This document shows positions 1 through 6,336 of a DNA stretch of 8,471 nucleotides, piece after piece. The notes under the pieces were generated by a model that had not been told where the DNA came from, did no database searches, and saw only the letters and a program-made list of their open reading frames with translations. Within the stretch, counting starts at the first letter, position 1. The number at the start of each line of letters is the position of its first letter. A program made the position numbers and the translations under genes. Location: contig CAMFHW010000153.1 in the NCBI GenBank assembly GCA_945952175.1, forward strand, positions 1-8,471. Direction: 5' to 3'. The stretch is from an uncultured Phenylobacterium sp. (lineage in GTDB: Bacteria; Pseudomonadota; Alphaproteobacteria; Caulobacterales; Caulobacteraceae).

Positions 1-528
1 CGGCCTGGCCGCGGCGCGCTTCAGCCGCGCGGCGAGCGCCGGGGTCAGGTCGAGGCCGTCCACGAAGGCGGCGAACAGGGCGATGTCGCCCAGCCACAGC
101 GACAGGTCGGCGCGCCCTCCGGCCACCGCCGCGCGCCAGGCCAGCGCCACGATCTCGGCGTCGGCCTCGGCCGAGACCCCGCCGGTGTCGAACCGCTCCA
201 GGCCGATCTGCAGGAACTCCTCCGGCCGGTCGGGCTGGTCGGGCGCGGCGCGGAACACCTTGCCCTCATAGAGATAGCGCCCGGCCTCGGCGCCCCGGTC
301 GAGGTGCAGCCGCGCCACCGGGACGGTGAAGTCCGGCCGCAGGCAGGCCTCTTCGCCTCCCTCGGCCTGGACCACGAACAGGCGCGCGCGCATGGCCTCG
401 CCGGCCAGGTCGAGCAGCAGCCCCAGCGGCTGGAGGATCGGGGTGTCGACGCCCTCCGCCCCCGCCGCCAGGAACGGCGCGCGGATGGCGGCCAGGGCCT
501 GCGGCGGCACGGGAGCCTCGGCGCGCAT
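1..528 (-). CDS. hisZ: HisZ, ATP phosphoribosyltransferase regulatory subunit (3' end beyond window)
   Basis: HisZ is a catalytically inactive paralogue of histidyl-tRNA synthetase that forms a complex with the short form of HisG and makes the first step of histidine synthesis active and feedback-sensitive (family knowledge). The first 176 codons are visible and the frame is open to base 1; the full protein is usually about 380 residues, so less than half is here. Seen: the class II synthetase-like fold signatures CLRPDFTVPVAR, YEGKVFRAAP and EEFLQIGLERFDTGG, and a later segment LSLWLGDIALFAAFVDGL typical of HisZ rather than HisS. The conserved HisS motif-2 arginine/glutamate pattern is degenerate, as expected for a non-synthetase. 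The ATG lies 3 bases after the hisS stop, and a strong GGAGG sits 8 bases upstream inside the end of hisS, so the two are cotranscribed. hisG is predicted just beyond base 1. Confidence 0.9.
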   Translation of the reverse strand, partial: MRAEAPVPPQALAAIRAPFLAAGAEGVDTPILQPLGLLLDLAGEAMRARLFVVQAEGGEEACLRPDFTVPVARLHLDRGAEAGRYLYEGKVFRAAPDQPDRPEEFLQIGLERFDTGGVSAEADAEIVALAWRAAVAGGRADLSLWLGDIALFAAFVDGLDLTPALAARLKRAAARP

Positions 529-531
529 GGC

Positions 532-1998
532 TCAGGCCTCCAGGATGCGGCGCAGGGCCGGGATCAGCTCGGCCCGGGGGATCGTCTGCTGGCCCGGCCG
601 CTCGGCGCGCCAGGCGGCGTTGTCGGTCACGCCGGCCGACAGCTCGCGTCCGAGATCGAGGTCCTTCACCGTCACCGTCCCCGCCTGGATTTCGTCGCCG
701 CCCAGCATGATCGCGGCCGGTGACAGGCGTCTGTCGGCGTACTTCATCTGCGCCTTCATGCCTGAGCCGCCGAGATAGACCTCGGCGGGGATGCCAGCGG
801 CGCGCAGTTCGCTGACCACGCCGAAATACTGGGCCATGTCGTCCTGGTTGAAGGCGATCACCACCACCGGCCCGCGGGCCTGGCCGCCCAGGTCCCTGCC
901 CGCCGCGCGCAGGGCCGAGGCCAGGCGCGAGACGCCGAACGAGAAGCCGGTCGCCGGCGTCCGCTCGCCGGTGAACCGAGCCACCAGGTCGTCATAGCGG
1001 CCGCCGCCGCCGACCGAGCCGAACCGCACGGGCTCGCCCTTCTCGTCGGTGGTCGAGAGCAGCAACTCGGCCTCGAACACCGCGCCGGTGTAGTATTCCA
1101 GGCCGCGCACCACCGAGGGGTCGAACACCGCCTTGTCCGGGCCGACACCCAGGCCACCCAGCGCCTGGTCGATGCGGCGCAGTTCCTCCAGGCCCTCATC
1201 GCCCTCCGGCGAGCCGCCGATCACGTCGGCGATGCGGTCCAGGGTCTCGGAGCGGCCGCCGACGCCGGCGGCGGTGAAGGCCAGCACCGCCTCGGCCGCC
1301 TTGGCCGCCAGGCCGGCGCCCTTGGTGAAAGCACCGGACTCGTCCTTGCGGCCCTCGCCCAGCAGCAGGCGCACGCCGTCCGGCCCCAGCCGGTCCAGCT
1401 TGTCGACCGCGCGCAGCACGGCGAGCTTCTGGCCCTCGCTCTCGACGCCGGCCGTGGCCAAGAGGCCGTTCAGCAGCTTGCGATTGTTGATCTTCAGGAT
1501 CGCCGCCCCGGCCGGCAGGCCGGCGGCGAACAGGCCCTCCGACGCCATGGCGATGATCTCGGCGTCGGCCTCGGGGCGGGCAGAGCCCACCGTGTCGGCG
1601 TCGCACTGGGTGAATTCGCGGAAGCGGCCAGGGCCGGGCTTCTCGTTGCGCCAGACCGGGCCGAAGGCGTAGCGGCGGAACGGCTTGGGCAGGGTCTCCC
1701 AGTTCTGGGCCACGAACCGCGCCAGCGGCGCCGTCAGGTCGTAGCGCAGGGCCATCCACTGCTCGTCGTCGTCCTGCAGGGCGAAGACGCCCTCGTTCGG
1801 GCGGTCGGCGTCGGGCAGGAACTTGCCGAGCGCGTCGGCATATTCCATCGCGCCGGTGTCGAGGGCCTCGAAGCCGTAGCGCTCATAGACGGCGCTGACC
1901 TTGGCCAGGATGGCGCGCTCGGCGGCGAGGTCGCGGGCGCGGCGGTCGACGAAGCCGCGCGGGGCGCGGGCCTCGGGTCGGGAGGAAGCTTCGGACAT
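532..1998 (-). CDS. hisS: Histidyl-tRNA synthetase
   Basis: Cytoplasmic class II aminoacyl-tRNA synthetase that charges tRNA-His. 488 residues. Seen: YDLTAPLAR (86-94), motif 2 with R117, E119 and GRFREFTQCDADTVG (124-138), the histidine-binding block RGLEYYTG (298-305), the glycine-rich VGGGGRYDDL (329-338), motif 3 GFSFGVSRL (351-359), and a C-terminal anticodon-binding domain from about 375 to the end. DLTAPLAR and REFTQCDAD resemble the eukaryotic-like type of alpha-proteobacteria rather than the E. coli type. The start is fixed: an in-frame TAG lies four codons upstream (2008-2010), and AGGCGAG before the ATG can serve as ribosome binding site. First long gene of an operon with hisZ, and preceded by a His-rich leader ORF with hairpins that may regulate it. 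Identity is secure. Confidence 0.97.
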   Translation of the reverse strand: MSEASSRPEARAPRGFVDRRARDLAAERAILAKVSAVYERYGFEALDTGAMEYADALGKFLPDADRPNEGVFALQDDDEQWMALRYDLTAPLARFVAQNWETLPKPFRRYAFGPVWRNEKPGPGRFREFTQCDADTVGSARPEADAEIIAMASEGLFAAGLPAGAAILKINNRKLLNGLLATAGVESEGQKLAVLRAVDKLDRLGPDGVRLLLGEGRKDESGAFTKGAGLAAKAAEAVLAFTAAGVGGRSETLDRIADVIGGSPEGDEGLEELRRIDQALGGLGVGPDKAVFDPSVVRGLEYYTGAVFEAELLLSTTDEKGEPVRFGSVGGGGRYDDLVARFTGERTPATGFSFGVSRLASALRAAGRDLGGQARGPVVVIAFNQDDMAQYFGVVSELRAAGIPAEVYLGGSGMKAQMKYADRRLSPAAIMLGGDEIQAGTVTVKDLDLGRELSAGVTDNAAWRAERPGQQTIPRAELIPALRRILEA

Positions 1999-2074
1999 GG
2001 CGCTCGCCTAGGCCAAGCGGACGCGCGCGGCAAGGCGGCGCGGCGGTTTCGGGGAAAGGTCGGTCATGGTTCTG

Positions 2075-2098
2075 ATCCCTGGAAGGTCTCTCAGGGAT
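2075..2098 (-). promoter_or_regulatory. Leader hairpin 3, before hisS
   Basis: Minus-strand ATCCCTG (2098-2092) and CAGGGAT (2081-2075) form a perfect 7-base-pair stem with a 10-base loop. The arm CAGGGATC resembles GGGATC in codons 18-19 of the leader ORF (2180-2175), so ATCCC could pair with either. No T-run follows (CAGAACCATGACC). It ends 76 bases before the hisS ATG, too far to mask the ribosome binding site directly. Role is inferred only from its place in the leader. Confidence 0.4.
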
Positions 2099-2104
2099 GG
2101 AGCC

Positions 2105-2144
2105 GGCGTAGGGGGCCCCATCCGCGTTTGCGGGGCCCGGCGCC
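2105..2144 (-). promoter_or_regulatory. Leader hairpin 2, strong GC stem
   Basis: Minus-strand GGGCCCC (2138-2132) pairs perfectly with GGGGCCC (2119-2113) around a 12-base loop. The stem can be lengthened, across an internal loop, by GGCG (2144-2141) with CGCC (2108-2105). It follows directly after hairpin 1 and shares bases 2142-2144 with it. The bases after it (CCCTACGCC) have no T-run, so it is not a textbook intrinsic terminator. It may be the pausing or terminating stem of an attenuator that lacks a U-tract, or simply a stable GC palindrome. Confidence 0.4.
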
Positions 2145-2173
2145 TGAGGCCGCCTAGTTCGCGCAGCCTCGGC
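2142..2173 (-). promoter_or_regulatory. Leader hairpin 1, spanning the leader-peptide stop codon
   Basis: On the minus strand GCCGAGGC (2173-2166, codons 20-22 of the leader ORF) pairs with GCCTCAGGC (2150-2142), leaving one bulged A. That gives 8 base pairs and a 15-base loop holding the TAG stop. A ribosome finishing the leader would cover this stem; one stalled at the His codons (2216-2196) would leave it free. This is the geometry of the 1:2 hairpin of classical attenuators. Its inner GGC (2144-2142) can instead pair at the base of the next hairpin, so the two would compete. Confidence 0.45.
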
Positions 2174-2231
2174 CGATCCCGCGATGGCAGGTCGGATGGT
2201 GGTGGCCGTGGTGGTGCGCGCGGCGGGTCAT
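2154..2231 (-). CDS. Putative histidine leader peptide upstream of hisS-hisZ
   Basis: A 25-codon ORF on the same strand as hisS, ending 155 bases before the hisS ATG. It begins MTRRAHHHGHHHPTCH: six of codons 6-12 are His, with another at codon 16, so 7 of 25 residues are histidine. The start is comparable to the E. coli his leader peptide MTRVQFKHHHHHHHPD. A GAGG (2240-2243) lies 8 bases before the ATG, a good ribosome binding site. The stop codon falls in the loop of the first of three hairpins. In histidine attenuation a ribosome stalls at the His codons when charged tRNA-His is scarce, which changes the fold of the RNA ahead. That role is inference from composition, position and the downstream target. 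A chance His run from GTG repeats on the other strand is the alternative. Confidence 0.65.
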   Translation of the reverse strand: MTRRAHHHGHHHPTCHRGIGRGCAN

Positions 2232-2280
2232 GCGGCGCGCCTCATAGCCCAGCCCTCGAGAAAACGCGAGTCGCCACCAC

Positions 2281-2333
2281 TTGCGAAACAGTCTCGTCTG
2301 TGTTTCGATATATCAGGAACAGTCTAGATAGGA
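2281..2333. promoter_or_regulatory. Divergent control region between the hisS leader and the SIP gene
   Basis: This is the AT-richest stretch of the gap. It holds the palindrome GATATATC (2307-2314), a possible -10 element for either strand; two direct copies of AACAGTCT (2287-2294 and 2318-2325) 31 bases apart, about three helical turns; and GAAACA...TGTTTC arms (2285-2306) with a 10-base centre. AGGA (2330-2333) is the ribosome binding site of the SIP gene, 5 bases from its ATG. I could not assign a well-spaced -35/-10 pair, so this is a likely promoter and operator region without a defined start point. Confidence 0.4.
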
Positions 2334-2338
2334 TCGAC

Positions 2339-3097
2339 ATGCAACCACTCCAACAAGCGCCTGAACCTTGGACCCGGCCCGCCCGCCCGCCGCTTCCCCT
2401 GCACGAACTCACCCTCCGCGAGGTCCGCGACCTCACCCCCCACATGCGCCGGCTGACCTTCGACATGGACGGCCAGCTCGACTACCGCGCCGGCCAGGAC
2501 CTGGCGCTGCTGGTCCCCGGCGCCGACGGCGAGCTGCATCGGCGCCACTACACGATCCGCGACGCCGCGCCGGGCGAGGCTGCCATCGACTTCGTGATCC
2601 ACGGCCATCACGGCCCCGGCGAGCTCTTCGCGCTCAACGCCCGCCCCGGCGATCGTCTGGAAGCCCGCGGCCCGCGCGGCCGCACGGTGCTGAACCCCGA
2701 CGCCGACTGGCACGTGTTCGTCGGCGACGAGACCTGCCTGCCCGGCATCTTCGCCATGCTGGAGACCCTGCCGCGCCGCGCGCGGGCCTTCGCCTTCATC
2801 GAGGTCGAGGACAAGGATGACCGCCAGTATCTCGACGCCGACTGCGACCTCGACCTGGAATGGCTGGTGCGGAACGGCCCGGCGGTTGCGGCCAGCCTGC
2901 CGCTGATCGAGCGGATGTCGCTGTTCGCCCCGCCGCCCGGCCGCGGCCAGGCCTATGTGATCGGCGAGACCAGCACGGTGCGCACCATCCGCCGCGGCCT
3001 GCTGGCCCGCGGGTTCGACAAGGCCCAGATCGCGGCCGAGGGCTATTGGCGACCGGGCCGCCTGGGCGGCCACGACCACATCTTCGACGAGGGCTAG
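2339..3097 (+). CDS. Siderophore-interacting protein family FAD-dependent reductase
   Basis: SIP-family proteins are cytoplasmic flavoreductases that use NAD(P)H to reduce ferric siderophores and release iron (family knowledge). 252 residues, the usual length. Seen: an N-terminal FAD-binding barrel with RHYTIR (69-74), the flavin-binding R-x-Y-T motif; DFVIHGHHGPG (84-94); ARPGDRLEARGPRG (101-114); then a nucleotide-binding half with FVGDETCLPG (127-136), GETSTVRTIRRGL (209-221) and GYWRPG (235-240). The frame stays open upstream to 2066, but I start at 2339: it has AGGA 5 bases upstream, gives the family length, and the extension would be an Arg/Gly-rich stretch over the hisS leader. The stop overlaps that of the convergent SDR in CTAG. 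No siderophore transporter or dedicated regulator is next to it. Regulation by iron is plausible but no Fur box was recognised. Confidence 0.9.
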   Translation: MQPLQQAPEPWTRPARPPLPLHELTLREVRDLTPHMRRLTFDMDGQLDYRAGQDLALLVPGADGELHRRHYTIRDAAPGEAAIDFVIHGHHGPGELFALNARPGDRLEARGPRGRTVLNPDADWHVFVGDETCLPGIFAMLETLPRRARAFAFIEVEDKDDRQYLDADCDLDLEWLVRNGPAVAASLPLIERMSLFAPPPGRGQAYVIGETSTVRTIRRGLLARGFDKAQIAAEGYWRPGRLGGHDHIFDEG

Positions 3098-3834
3098 CCG
3101 ATGACGCCCACGCCGCCGGTGGCGGCGATCACCTGGCCCTGGATGAATTCCGCGTCGGGCGAGAGCAGGTACTCCACCAGCGAGGCGTAGTCGGAATCCC
3201 GGCTCATCCGGCCGGAGGGATTGGAGCGGGCCGCGCGGTCGACCACCGCCTGGGCGGCCTCCTCCCCGCCGACCATCGAGGCCACCGAGGTGGTGTGCAC
3301 CAGCCCTGGCGCGACCCCGTTGATCCGCACCCCGCGCGGCGCGAGCTCGGCCACCAGGTAGCGCACGATCGCCTCGGCCGCGGCCTTGCCCACCCCGAGC
3401 GCGCCATAGTTCGCCGACGGAATCCGCGCGCCCATGCTGGTGATGAACACCACGCTCGACCCGCGCGCCAAGAGGTCCTGGGCGGCGTGGACCAGGTAGA
3501 GCAACGACAGGCCGTTGGTCTCGATCGCCTGGCGGAACCGGCCGAGGTCGGCGCCCAGCAGGGTGGTCGGATAGATCATCGCCGCCGAATGGACGATGTG
3601 GGTCAGACCGCCGGGCCGCAGCTCGCCGATCAGCTCGGCGGCGCCCTCCGGCATTCCGACGTCGGAGCGGATCGCGCGAGCCTCGGCGCCCAGGGCCGCG
3701 AGCTCGGCGACCGCCGTCGCGGCGGCCGCCTCATCGCCGTGATAGGCCAGGGCCAGGCGCGGATAACTGGGCGCCAGCCGCCGGGCGATGGCGAGCCCGA
3801 TGCCCTTTGTCCCGCCGGTGACCAGGACGGTCAT
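3094..3834 (-). CDS. SDR-family oxidoreductase with Y-x6-K, enoyl-reductase-like (FabL-like) active site
   Basis: 246 residues, a single Rossmann domain. Seen: cofactor motif TGGTKGIG (6-13), HSAA (82-85) where classical SDRs have NNAG, N108, S133 in ITSMG, then Y143 and K150 in YGALGVGK. The Tyr-Lys spacing is six residues rather than the three of classical SDRs. Six is the spacing of enoyl-ACP reductases (FabI, FabL, InhA), and the block from Tyr through KAAAEAIVRYLVAEL, together with GRM and the late IQGQ, resembles FabL of Bacillus. An enoyl-ACP or enoyl-thioester reductase is therefore a real option; a 3-oxoacyl reductase or another SDR is the alternative. The substrate cannot be read from the sequence. 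The ATG overlaps the previous gene's TGA by one base (TGATG), which implies translational coupling; its start fits the conserved N-terminal strand MTVLVTGG. Third gene of the pgi unit. Confidence 0.85.
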   Translation of the reverse strand: MTVLVTGGTKGIGLAIARRLAPSYPRLALAYHGDEAAAATAVAELAALGAEARAIRSDVGMPEGAAELIGELRPGGLTHIVHSAAMIYPTTLLGADLGRFRQAIETNGLSLLYLVHAAQDLLARGSSVVFITSMGARIPSANYGALGVGKAAAEAIVRYLVAELAPRGVRINGVAPGLVHTTSVASMVGGEEAAQAVVDRAARSNPSGRMSRDSDYASLVEYLLSPDAEFIQGQVIAATGGVGVIG

Positions 3835-4706
3835 CAGCCGTTCCCGACCACGCCGCCGGACAGGTCCGGGGTCTTGTAGTCCATGCCCGCCAGGGCCGGG
3901 CTCTGGGCCGCCACGTCGAAGGCGGCCAGGATCCCGGCGAAGCGGGCCTCGGCGAAGGCCTTCATGTCCGGATGGGTGAAGATGTAGCGCTCCTTGGCGC
4001 GGACGGCCTCCAGCACCCGGCGGCCGACACGCTCGGGATCGATTCCGCTGTTGACCAGGGAGTCGGCCGCCACGGGGCTGTCCACGGGACCGCCGTACTG
4101 CGCCTGGCGGGTGCGGCCCGACTGGTTGATCCGGGTCTTCACGAAGCCGGGGCAAAGCACCGCCACGTTGATGTTCTCCGGCGCCAGCTGGCCGGCCCAG
4201 CCCTCGGACATGGCCACCACCGCGAACTTGGTGGCGCTGTAGGGCTCCATGCCCGGCGGCGAGATCATGCCGGCCATCGAGGCGGTGTTGACGAAGGCGC
4301 CGCCCTCGCCGTGCTCGCGGATCAGCGGCAGGAAGGTCTCCATGCCGTAGACCACGCCCAGCAGGTTCACCGCCAGGATCCAGTCCCAGTCGGCCGGCTT
4401 CACCTGGTCGATCGGCCCGCCGGCGCCGACGCCGGCATTGTTGCAGACGATGTGCACCTTGCCGAAGGTCTCGACGGTCTTGGCCGCGGCCTCTTGCACC
4501 GACTGGCGCACGGCCACGTCGCAGGGCACGCCGGCCACCTTGATCTGTCGCTCGGCGAGCTCGCTGACCGCCTTGTCGAGCGCGTCCTGCTCGATGTCGG
4601 CCAGCATCACCTGCATGCCCGCCTCGCCGAAGGCGTGCGCCATGGCCAGGCCCAGTCCGCTGGCGCCGCCGGTGATGAAGGCGGTCTTGCCCTTCAGGTC
4701 TTCCAT
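3834..4706 (-). CDS. Classical short-chain dehydrogenase/reductase
   Basis: 290 residues, an NAD(P)-dependent oxidoreductase of unknown substrate. Seen: cofactor motif TGGASGLG (12-19), D37 at the end of the second strand (LADIE), which favours NAD(H), CDV (62-64), NNAG (89-92), N114, and catalytic S143, Y156 and K160 in YSATK: a complete classical tetrad. PGFVKT (186-191) closes the cofactor site. After about residue 195 a roughly 95-residue tail, longer than in minimal 250-residue SDRs, probably shapes the substrate pocket. The ATG lies 10 bases after the pgi stop, with GGGGAA overlapping that stop as ribosome binding site. The TGA overlaps the ATG of the next SDR. Cotranscription with pgi is inferred from spacing; no link in pathway is evident. 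Confidence 0.92.
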   Translation of the reverse strand: MEDLKGKTAFITGGASGLGLAMAHAFGEAGMQVMLADIEQDALDKAVSELAERQIKVAGVPCDVAVRQSVQEAAAKTVETFGKVHIVCNNAGVGAGGPIDQVKPADWDWILAVNLLGVVYGMETFLPLIREHGEGGAFVNTASMAGMISPPGMEPYSATKFAVVAMSEGWAGQLAPENINVAVLCPGFVKTRINQSGRTRQAQYGGPVDSPVAADSLVNSGIDPERVGRRVLEAVRAKERYIFTHPDMKAFAEARFAGILAAFDVAAQSPALAGMDYKTPDLSGGVVGNG

Positions 4707-4716
4707 GACATTTCCC

Positions 4717-6336
4717 CTACTTGGATTTCAGTCGGCCGATCAGGTCGGCCGTGGACGGATCGTGTGGATTGGAGGCCTTGCCCTCCAGCTCGGGCAGGAT
4801 GCGCGAGGCGAGCGCCTTGCCGAGTTCGACGCCCCACTGGTCGAAGCTGTTGATCCCCCAGAGCACGCCCTCGACGAACACCTTGTGCTCGTGCAGGGCG
4901 ATCAGCGCGCCCAGGGTGCGGGGCGTCAGGGCCTGCATCAGGATGAAGCCCGACGGTCGGTCGCCCGGGAAGGTCCGCTGCGGGACCAGGCGCTCGATCT
5001 CTTCCGCCGACGCGCCCTTGGCCGTCAGCTCCTCGCGCACCTCGCCGGCCGAGCGGCCGACCATCAGGGCCTCGGCCTGGGCGATCACATTGGCCAGCAG
5101 CTTCACATGCGCAGCCGGATCGCCCTCCCTCGGCTCGGCGACCGCCACGAAGTCCACCGGCACGACGTCTGTTCCCTGGTGCAAGGCCTGGAAGAAGGCG
5201 TGCTGCCCGTTGGTGCCGGCGTCGCCGAACACGCTGGCGGCCGTGGCGCGCGCGACCGGCGCCCCAGCCTCCGTCACCCGCTTGCCGTTGGATTCCATCT
5301 CCAGCTGCTGCAGGAAGGCCGGGAACAGGCGCAGACGCTGGGCGTAGGGGATCACCGCCCGGATCGGGCGCGAGAGGATATTGCGGTTGAACAGGTGGGC
5401 CAGCGCCAGGCGCACCGGCAGGTTGGCCTCCAGCGGCGCGGCGCGGAAATGGGCGTCCATCGCCGCCCCGCCGGCCAGCAGCTCCTCGAAGGCCGCCCAG
5501 CCCAGGGCCACGGCGCAGCTCAGCCCCACGGCCGACCAGACCGAATAGCGGCCGCCGACCCAGTCCCAGAAGCCGAACACCTGGTCGGCCGGCACACCGA
5601 ACGCCTGGGCCACCGTCGGCGCGGCCGACACCGCCACCAGATGGGCGTCCGCGGCCGGCCCGAGCGCGTCGCGCAGCCAGGCCCGCGCCGCCTCGGCGTT
5701 GGCCAGGGTCTCCTGGGTGGTGAAGGTCTTGGAGACCACGACCACGAGGGTCTCCGCCGGCTCCAGCCCCGCGAGCGCGAAGGCCAGTTCGGACGGGTCG
5801 ACATTGGCGGCGAAGCGAATCTCGATCTTCGGATTGAGCGGCCGCAGCGCCTCCCAGATCAGCCGCGGCCCCAGGTCCGAACCGCCGATGCCGATATGGA
5901 CGATGGCCTTGAAAGGTTCGCCGCTGACCCCGCGCTTGGCGCCCGACTCGACGGCCTGGGCGAAGGCCTTCATCTGGGCGCGGACCGCCTCGACCTCGCC
6001 CGACACCGGGACCCCGCGATCGCGCCAGTCGGCGCCGTCCGGCGCGCGCAGGGCCATGTGCAGGGCCGCGCGGTTCTCCGAGGCGTTGACCGTTTCGCCC
6101 GCGAAGAGCCGGTCGCGGGCGGCCTCGATCTCGGCCACCCGCGCCAGGTCCAGGGCGGCGTCGAAGTCGCCCAGCGACCAGGGTTGCTTGGACAGGTCCA
6201 GCCGCAGCCCGCAGGCGTCGGCGGCCAGCCGATCCAGCCGGCCGGGCTCGGCGGCGAACAGATCAAGGATGCGACGTTGACGGGCGGCCTCACCCGCCTT
6301 CTGCAGTCTGGCCCAGGCGGCGTCGGTGGCGGCCAT
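4717..6336 (-). CDS. pgi: Glucose-6-phosphate isomerase
   Basis: Interconverts glucose-6-phosphate and fructose-6-phosphate in the cytoplasm, linking glycolysis or the Entner-Doudoroff route with gluconeogenesis and sugar-nucleotide supply. 539 residues, the usual length of the E. coli-like type. Seen: ENRAALHMALR (87-97), GIGGSDLGP (149-157), the phosphate-binding SKTFTTQET (202-210), signature GGRYSVWSAVGL (261-272), the base E348 in ESNGK, H379 in TNGQHAFFQ, and K507 at the end of the second signature, VLWGINSFDQWGVELGK (491-507). All key residues are present. The ATG has GAGG 5 bases upstream (GAGGATTTATG). First gene of a minus-strand unit with two SDRs, divergent from the small gene at 6412. 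Confidence 0.97.
   Translation of the reverse strand: MAATDAAWARLQKAGEAARQRRILDLFAAEPGRLDRLAADACGLRLDLSKQPWSLGDFDAALDLARVAEIEAARDRLFAGETVNASENRAALHMALRAPDGADWRDRGVPVSGEVEAVRAQMKAFAQAVESGAKRGVSGEPFKAIVHIGIGGSDLGPRLIWEALRPLNPKIEIRFAANVDPSELAFALAGLEPAETLVVVVSKTFTTQETLANAEAARAWLRDALGPAADAHLVAVSAAPTVAQAFGVPADQVFGFWDWVGGRYSVWSAVGLSCAVALGWAAFEELLAGGAAMDAHFRAAPLEANLPVRLALAHLFNRNILSRPIRAVIPYAQRLRLFPAFLQQLEMESNGKRVTEAGAPVARATAASVFGDAGTNGQHAFFQALHQGTDVVPVDFVAVAEPREGDPAAHVKLLANVIAQAEALMVGRSAGEVREELTAKGASAEEIERLVPQRTFPGDRPSGFILMQALTPRTLGALIALHEHKVFVEGVLWGINSFDQWGVELGKALASRILPELEGKASNPHDPSTADLIGRLKSK

Noticed and set aside
2154..2231. The His-rich ORF as a remnant of a PadR-type regulator, some of which begin with His-rich sequence and sit beside SIP genes
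   Set aside because: Nothing resembling a winged-helix domain follows in any frame; a short ORF with its own stop and hairpins before hisS fits a leader peptide better.
2066..2338. A 91-residue N-terminal extension of the SIP protein, in frame from an ATG at 2066
   Set aside because: It would make the protein far longer than the family, is low-complexity Arg/Gly/Ser, lacks a good ribosome binding site, and lies over the hisS leader; 2339 has AGGA and the right length.
2242..2466. Minus-strand 74-codon frame across the SIP start
   Set aside because: Ser/Arg-rich, overlaps the SIP coding region in antisense, no motif and no good ribosome binding site.
3835..4155. N-terminal extension of the second SDR, in frame into the preceding gene
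   Set aside because: This is the other frame of the classical SDR gene; the Rossmann motif TGGTKGIG begins right after the ATG at 3834, which overlaps the TGA of the gene before.
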